Source: Equus caballus
Lineage: Eukaryota > Chordata > Mammalia > Perissodactyla > Equidae
Direction of reading: 5' to 3'
Assembly: GCF_041296265.1 (NCBI RefSeq)
Contig: NC_091693.1
Location: forward strand, 24,366,001-24,430,000
DNA: 64,000 bases
This document shows, in pieces, positions 56,740 through 64,000 of this stretch. The notes under the pieces are model-generated. The model saw only the letters and a list, made by a program, of their open reading frames with translations. It did no database searches and was not told where the DNA came from. The first letter of the stretch is position 1. Each line of letters starts with the position of its first letter. The position numbers and the translations under genes are program-made.

Positions 56740-58690
56740 ATCAACAAGGGGATATACAGTGGAATATTATTCAGCCATAAAAAAGAAGGAAATCCTGCCG
56801 TTTACGACAACATGGATAGAGCTTGATGACATTATCCTAAGTGAGATAAGTCAGAGAAAGACAAATTCTCTATGATCTCTCTTATATGTGGAGTTATAAA
56901 GAAGAAAAAAGACAAGGTTATGGATACAGAGAACAGCTTGGCAGTTTCCAGAAGCAGGAGGTGTGGGGTGGGAAAAATGGTGAAGCGGGTCAAAAGGTAT
57001 ACACTTCCAGTTATAAAACGAATATCATGAAGGTGTAATATACAGCATGGCCACAATAATTAATAATATTATATTGCATATTTGAAAGTTTCTGAGAGAA
57101 TAGATCTTAAAAGTTCTCATCACAAGAAAAACCTTGTAACTACATGTGATGACTGATGTTAACTAGACTTACCGTGTTGATCATTTTGCAATATCTACAA
57201 GTATCGATCATTGTTTTATACACCTGAAAGTAATATAGTATTGTATGTCAACTACATCTGAATTAAATAAATAACATCAAAAAAGAACAAGTGAGAATAC
57301 ATCAAACTAAAGCTTGTCTGCACAGCAAAAATCTATCAACAAAAGGAAAAGACAACCTACAGAATGGGGAAAACCACTGGCAAGTCATATATCAGATGAG
57401 GGATTAATATGCAAAATATGTATAGAGGGGCCAGCCTGGTGATGCAGTGGTTATGTTCGCACGTCCTACTTCTCGGTGGCCCAAGGATCTAGGGTTCGGA
57501 TCCCAGGTGCGGACATGGCACCACGTGGCAAAAGCCATGCTGTGGTAGGCGTCGCACGTATAAAGTAGAGGAAGATGGGCATGGATGTTAGTTCAGGGCC
57601 AGTCTTCCTCAACAAGAGAGTAGGACTGGTAGCAGTTAGCTCAGGGCCAATCTTCCTCAAAAATAAAGGATAAAAAAATAGGTATAGAATGCATACAACT
57701 CAATAGAAAAAAATACACATAATCCAACTAAAAATGGTAAAAATACCTGAAAAGATATTTTTGAGAAGAAATTACACAGATGGCCAATAGATACATGAAA
57801 AGGCGAGCAAAATCACTAATCACCAGGGAAATGCAAATCAAAACCACAATGAGACAGCACTTCACCTCTGGTAGAAGGGCTACTATCAAAAAGAAAAAAG
57901 ATGAATGCTGGTGAGGATGTGGAGAAATATGACCCCTTGTGCTATGTTGGTACGAATGTAAATTGGTGCAGCCAGTATGGAATGCAGTACATAGGTTCCT
58001 CAAAAAATCCAAAATACAGCTACAACATAATCCAGTGTTTCCATTTCTGAGAATATATCTGAAGGAAACAAAAACACGATCCCAAAGAGACATCTGGGCC
58101 CCAATGTTCATAGCAGCATTACACGCAATGGGCAAGACATGGAAACAACCAAAGTTGATAGACATATACAATTGAATATTATTCAGCAATAAAGTAAGGA
58201 AATCCTGACAACTGCAACAACGTGGATGAAACCTGAAGGGATTATGCTAGTGAAAAAAATCAGACAGAGGAACACAAACACTGAGTGATCTCACTTATAT
58301 ATGGAATCTAAAAAGAAAGATAAATGGATAGAAAAAGATACTATATTTGTGTTAACCAGAAGCAGAGAGTGGGGGGAGGGTGAGCTGGATGAAAGTGGCC
58401 GTAAGGCATAAACTTCCAGGAATAAGATAAATAAGTACCAGGGATGGAATGTGCAACATGATGACTATACTTAGCACTGCTGTATGGTATACCTGAAAGT
58501 CGTTAACAGACTAGATCCTAAGAGAGCATCACAGGGAAAAATACTGTTGTTTTCTTTTCTTTTGCATATATATGAGATCATGTATGTTAACCAAAATTAT
58601 TGTGGTGATCATTTCACAAAATATTGAAGGAAAGTCCTTATGTTTATACCTTAAATGTATACAGCACTGTATGTCAATTATATTTCTATA
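56740..58690 (+). mobile_element. L1 3' fragments with nested ERE1 SINE (second copy)
   Basis: Duplicate of 20525-22480: an L1 3' end, then a second L1 piece interrupted by the ERE1 at 57427-57678. ORF2 traces (KTWKQPKLIDIYN, 58130-58170) are kept. Element order and junctions are the same as in copy 1. Confidence 0.87.
57427..57678 (+). mobile_element. ERE1 SINE, sense (duplicate of 21216-21468)
   Basis: Head 'GGGGCCAGCCTGGTGATGCA', core 'GCCATGCTGTGGTAGGCGTC', tail AATAAAGGATAAAAAAA. The flanks carry TATAGA(G/A). Confidence 0.92.
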
Positions 58691-58759
58691 AAACTGGATG
58701 GATAGGTAGATTGATCGATTAATTCATTAATAAGTGAATAAGGAAACAAGTAGAGACAC

Positions 58760-60420
58760 ACAGACATAAATATAAATCGTAGCACTACCACTTGCTGAAT
58801 GGGCTGATGTCCTTTAGCAGGCTACTTCCTCTCTTGTTCTCATATGTGTGTATATATAAGTAGATCTATCACTGTTCTCAAATATGAGCTCTGTTGAGGA
58901 CCGTTCTTATCTGCATCTTGAATAGTCTCCAAAGTTTGACCCGGAGAGCAACACCCAGCGTCGAAGGCTGCTCTGAACCGGCAGAAATGACACAAGTGAT
59001 TCATCCCAAGGTGATAGAGAGAGAGGTCCTGCTTCTTGCATAAACTAGCATGTCAGTCGGAGAGCTGTTTCTGAGAAGCAAAATCCACATTCCAGGACCA
59101 AGAGGAAGAGTTGTGCATTCCTGTGCGATCAGAAGCATACTGTGCCCAAATCCCCAGGCATCCGCCATCCCCACCACCTGTTGGTTCACCATATCTCTAA
59201 AGGCACCACTAATGTTTGCAGGCAACCAAGGCAGAGAGTGAAAGTTGCCCTCACTTCCTTTTCTCCTACACCTCGCACCCAATCATCCAATAAAGACCAT
59301 TAAGCCTCCACAATCCATTGGACCCTGCAGAGCTCCCCATCCACAGAGTCCAGCCCATGGCTCACAACTGGACACATCTTGCCTGTGTGGTCACATCTAC
59401 CACTTTCTTGGTTTCTGAGATTCAGGCCCACCCTACCTTTTCTAGTTAACCCACCGCATATCAGACTTTCTAACATCCATTTCAGAATCTGTCCCTTGCA
59501 AGCCCAAAATCATCCCACACTCCTCACTGTCTTCAGGGTAAACTCCAAACTCTTCTTCTGAACTCGAGTGCTCATGGTCAGTCCAGACATGATGCTCCAC
59601 CCTCAGCTCTCACTTCTCATTCCCTCCAACCAGACAGTGCAGTTACACCACAAATACACACATTCACACTCAGACAGGGGACAATTTAAGACCTCTGTGC
59701 TTTCCCTTATCAGCTCTCCTGAAGAGCTTGGACCCAACCAAGCCCTTCCAAACTCTCAGTCCAAAATAGACACCAAAAGTAAACTCTGAATCATTTCTTA
59801 GTGTTTTGCTCATTAAGGGGCACATGACTTCAATATGAAAAGTCCACATAAATCATTTACAATGCTAATTGGCACAACACTATGGGAATTATTCGAGTTC
59901 AAATATTGTTCTTAATTTATTTATTTATGTTTATTCACTTGCTATATAGCATCCAATAATACCTTCATAAAACTTTCCTGTCATAACAGTCTTTTGTTTA
60001 TATATTCCATTTCTCTTAAAAGTAAAATCCAATATCCTCACAGCACCTTGCATGACCAACCACCACCTTCCCATCTCTTCCTCTCTCTCAGACTTTCTCA
60101 ATGTCTCTAGGGTTCTCAGGAATGTCCTTTCATCTCTAGAAAGTTCTCCTAGGTGTCCCATCGCATAGATCTCCTTTCTTCAAACAGCTGCTCCCTCAAC
60201 CAGATTCTGGTCGTAGTCTCCATTTATTCTCTTATTTCTCATATTTCTCCTTTTAAATATAATAAGTGCAATATTAGCCTTTGAAGGTCCATATTCTGTT
60301 AATTTAAGTTCTCAATATACATCAAATGAGTTTATCTGGATCACGGATGTACTTCTGGTTTCTGGCATTCATGCCTCGTACATGATAGGTGCTCAACGAA
60401 TATTTGTTTATGAGCTGGCC
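58760..60420. repeat. MIR/L2-like old repeats (second copy of 22540-24330)
   Basis: The same phrases as in copy 1 recur in order ('AGGGTAAACTCCAAACTCTT', 'GATAGGTGCTCAACGAATAT'). No gene is recognised. Confidence 0.5.
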
Positions 60421-60829
60421 AAAGACAAAAAGTAAATTCCACTTGTGGAGCTGCTGAGGAAATACTTGGCCAGTCCTATTTAGAGCCAGCTGTTAGAGGC
60501 TGGCTTAGGATGAGATCCTGGGTCCCCACCCTCAACTGGAAGTATTCAAGCTAGGCAGAAAGGGATTTGTGAATCAGGTGGGTTCTCAGCTTCATTCTGA
60601 GATGTCTCCACAGGGCCAGGAGTCCTCCAAGCCCCTGCTGTGGGGAAAAGCAGAGCCAGGCCCAGACAGGGCCCTCCTCTTTCTGTGGGTCTACAGCTGT
60701 GGCAACCCAAATGGGTGGCAGCAGCCCCTGACTTACCACATCCTGTGCATCTCTCTGTCCCTCAGGCCACCAGTCTCCTCCATGTGCACAGCGGGAGCTC
60801 TCAGAGCAGGCAGCATAGTTTCCATCCTC

Positions 60830-62365
60830 TCTGCTCTTCTCTGCCTCAGTCAGTTGTGGAGAGCAGGAAGAGGGACAAGATGAGGAGATGGGGAGGTTCC
60901 ACGCTGTTCATGGGGAATCTCAGGGCTCAAGCAGATCAAGTGGATGGGGGCCCTGATGGGAACACAAACACCTCAGACATCTGGCTGCAAATCTCTCACT
61001 TTTTTCAAGGGACTCTTTTCAAGGGCTGAGTCTGAGCCCAAGGATGTGAGTTAGGCAGGTGAGTCCTCCCCAGGCTGCCATGTCCCCATCTCATACTTCA
61101 GCCCCTGAGCACTCAGGAATGAGCACAGAGATTCTGAGGTGATGGTGAGAAAACCAGAAGGGGCCATGGGCTGAGCTGTTAGAATGAGGGGTGGGGAAGG
61201 AATTTAGACTCCGGGCTCTGGTTTCCTTCTAGGGACCCTCACCAAACCCACCATCTGTGTTGACCTGGGCTCTGTCATCTCTGGGGGAGGCCATGACCAT
61301 CTGGCATCAGGGGACCCTGGAGGCCCAGGTGTACAATCTGGATAAGGAAGCCCATCTCACTGGGACAACAGAACCCCCTGGGGCCTCAGGACAAGGCCAA
61401 GTTCTCCATTCCACACATGATAGAGAAAAATGAAGGGCAATATGACTGTTACTATCAAAGATCCACATAGTGGTCAGAGTTTGGTGACACCCTGCAGCTG
61501 GTGGTGACAGGGGAGAAGACAGGGGGCCCAGTCTCAGGCTCTGCCCTCAAGAAGGGTATCTGCTGTCAGGGTGGTGTCCACTTACACAGCCCATCCCGGG
61601 AGATACGAGGGAGGTGTCAGCCCCACTTAACACGCAGACTCCTCCTCTCCTAAGATTCTCTCGAAAACCCACCCTCTCAGCCCTGCCAAGCCCTGTGGTG
61701 AGCTCCGGAGGGAACATGACCCTCAAGTGTGGCTTGTGGCTGAGTTTTAACAGGTTCAGTCTCACTAAACAAGGAGAACACAAGACCTTCTGGACTCTGG
61801 ACTCACAGCGACACCCCAAAGGGCAGTCCCAGGCCCTGTTCCCTGGTGCTTCCATGATCCCGTTCCACAAGTGGACATTCAGATGCCATGGCTGATACTA
61901 GAACATGTCCCAGGCATGGTCAGACCCCAGTGAGCCCCTGGAGCTCCTGGCTCCACGTGAGGAAGTCCCACCCTTGCCCCATCAATGATTGGAGGCACCA
62001 GAGAGCTTATTGGGATCTTTGCTCCCAGGGGAGTCACAAGTAGGACATGGAGGAAAAGGAACTCAGGGATCCTGGGACAATGGACACAGAGCTACAAACA
62101 CAGTGACATTAGAAATTCCAGAGAGGGAAACGGAAGATTTGGGGAATAATCAGCCCCTGCAATTCTTGGCTTGTCTATCTCCCTGGTGTGCCGGGGAAGC
62201 CCACCATCCTGACCCAGCAGGGCAGTGTCATGACCTCTGGACAGATTCTGACCTTTCAGTGTCCCTCTGATGTGGACAATGACAGATGCACTCTGCCCAC
62301 GTAGTGGGGCCATGGCTTCCTGCAGCACATTGCTTGGCAGCCCAAGGCTGGGCTCTGTGAGACAA
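60830..62365 (+). pseudogene. LILR pseudogene 6 (in duplication copy 2): signal exons, D1, D2, partial D3
   Basis: Twin of pseudogene 3. The first signal exon remnant is near 60830 (SIVSILSALLCLS, no ATG at the start); the second is 61024-61058. D1 (61233-61510) keeps its acceptor (CTTCTAGGG), unlike copy 1, but has frameshifts, a TAG before the WSEFGD-like segment, and a GGGAG donor. D2 (61655-61956) begins [13 protein letters not shown], keeps NMTLKCG, and stops after FRCHG. D3 (about 62190-62365) is cut by L1 sequence at the same point as copy 1. It is non-coding. Confidence 0.82.
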
Positions 62366-62384
62366 CCAGCGGGACTAACAGGAA

Positions 62385-64000
62385 ATCTAAAGGGAAATGT
62401 TAAAGCATGTTGAAACAATTGAAAATGGACGCACAATACACCAAAACATATGAGGTGCTGAAAAAGAAGTTTTGGGAAGGAAATGTATAGCAATAAATTC
62501 ATATATAGAGAAAATAGAAACGTTTCAATTATCCAATGTAACTTTATACTTGAAGGAATTTAATAAGACAAACAAACGAAGTCCAGGGTTCATGGGAGGA
62601 AATGACAAAAATCAGAGAGGAAATAAATGAAAAACAATAAAATAGTCCAAAGAATTAAGCATTGGTTTTGCCAAAAGATAAAGAAAATTGTCAAAGCTTT
62701 AGGGAGACTAAGTTGGAAAAAAAGAAAGAGCATTCAAATAATTAAAACCAGAAATGGAAGAGGAGACATTACAATTGATACTACAGAAATACATAGGATC
62801 ATAATATCTTACTACAAACAATTATATGTCAACAAATTAGATGACATAAGAAATGGACAATTCCTAGAAACACACAATCTGCCAAGATTGAATCAGAAAG
62901 AAATAGAAAATCTGAACAGAACAACACAAGGAAGGACCTTGAATTGGTAATCCAAAATCTCCCAACACAGAAAATCTGCAGAACAGATAGCTTCACCGGT
63001 AAGTTCTACCAAACAATCAAAGACGACTTAATCCCTATCCTTCTCAAACTCTTCCAGAAACTTGAAGAGAAGGGAAAGTTTCCTAACTGCTTCTATGAAG
63101 AAAACAACATACTGATACCGAAGCCAGACAAGGACAACACTAAACAAGAAAATTATAGGCCAACATGACTGGTGAACACCCATGCAAAATTCCTCAACAA
63201 AATACTAGCGAATTGATTACAACAATACGTTAAAAAGATTATATGCCATGTTCAAGTGGGGTTTATTCCAGAAATGCAGGGATGCTTCAACATCCACAAA
63301 ACAATCAATGTGACACACCACCTTAACACAATGAAGAATAAAAATCGCATGATTATCTCAATAGATGCAGAGAAAGCATTTGACAAGATACAGCATCCAT
63401 TTGTGTTACAAACTGAATAAAATAGGCATAGAAGGAAAGTATCTCAACACAATAGACGCTGTATATGACACACCCACAGCTAGTATCATTCTCATTGGAT
63501 TAAAACTGAAAGCTATGCTTCTAGAAAAAGTAATCAGACAAGGATGCCCACTTTCACCACTCTCATTTAACATAGCATTGGAAGTGCTAGCCAGAGCAAT
63601 CAGGCAAGAAAAATAAATGGAAGTGATACACACAGGAAACACAGAAGTGAAGCTGTCATTTTTTGCAGATGACATGATTTTATGTATGCAAAACACTAAA
63701 GAATCTACCAAAAAACTTTCAAAAATAATAAATGAATATGGTGAAGTTGTAGGATACAAAGTCACCATACAAAAATCAGTTGCACTTCTATGCACTAACA
63801 ACGAAGTAGCAGAAAGAGAAATTAAGAATACAATCCCATTTACAAGGGCAAGAAAAAGAATAAAATACCTAGGAATAGACTTAACTAAAGATGTGAAAGA
63901 AATGTACACTGGAAACTATAAAACATTGTTAAAAGAAATTGAAGAAGACACAAAGAAATGGAAAAATATTCCATGCTCTTCTTTTGGAAGAATTAACATA
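62385..64000 (+). mobile_element. L1, sense, continuing past the window end (second copy)
   Basis: Counterpart of 26188-27397 but keeping about 397 bases (62897-63294) that copy 1 lost, including part of the RT core ([39 protein letters not shown]). RT motif FFADDMILCMQNTKES near 63660. Frames are broken. Confidence 0.9.

Overview
The window is mammalian and almost certainly from a perissodactyl, probably a horse relative (Equus). Several tRNA-derived SINEs match the equine ERE families: the head reads GGGGCCGGCCTGGTGGCGCA-like, with an 'AGCCATGCTGTGGTAGGCGT' core. Most of the remaining DNA is L1. All recognisable genes lie on the + strand and belong to the leukocyte receptor complex (LRC): leukocyte Ig-like receptors (LILR) and killer-cell Ig-like receptors (KIR). 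They are split into short Ig-domain exons of the family's usual sizes (285/303/297/303 bases for LILR D1-D4; 294/51/about 105/about 53 for KIR).

Layout. 1-4204: two degenerate LILR gene remnants in tandem, separated by an L1 fragment. 4205-11640: AT-rich spacer, two ERE SINEs and a 5-kb antisense L1. 11700-15703: a KIR-like pseudogene keeping one Ig domain, stem, transmembrane and tail exons. 16000-24500: old repeats, L1 fragments and unassigned DNA. 24607-26170: a LILR pseudogene cut off by an L1 (to about 29010). 29856-32690: SINE, TG-rich repeat, spacer. 33050-39089: the only well preserved gene, an inhibitory LILRB-like receptor with signal peptide, intact D2-D4, stem, membrane segment and a last exon carrying two ITIM-type motifs, but with a ruined D1 exon and damaged cytoplasmic exons. 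39300-42200: old L1, an LTR scrap and a SINE. 42574-48450: two LILRA-like remnants whose 3' ends are tandem copies of each other. 50239-64000: a second copy of the KIR-LILR-L1 cassette.

The main structural result is a direct segmental duplication: 11781-27397 corresponds to 50239-64000, with roughly 3-7% difference in two hand-compared stretches. The second copy starts in the middle of the KIR Ig exon and has lost about 2.2 kb containing the KIR cytoplasmic exons. The first copy has lost about 0.4 kb inside its L1.

Intact receptors of these families sit in the membrane of leukocytes; LILRB and long-tailed KIR bind MHC class I or related ligands and recruit SHP phosphatases through ITIMs. Here only the LILRB-like gene could plausibly still do this, and only if splicing avoids its broken exons. 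I found no evidence of a new kind of biological system. The interest lies in birth-and-death evolution of immune receptors and in the splice architecture of the LILRB-like gene. Exon limits were placed by eye from splice sites and family comparison, and all identities come from memory of the families, not from a database search.
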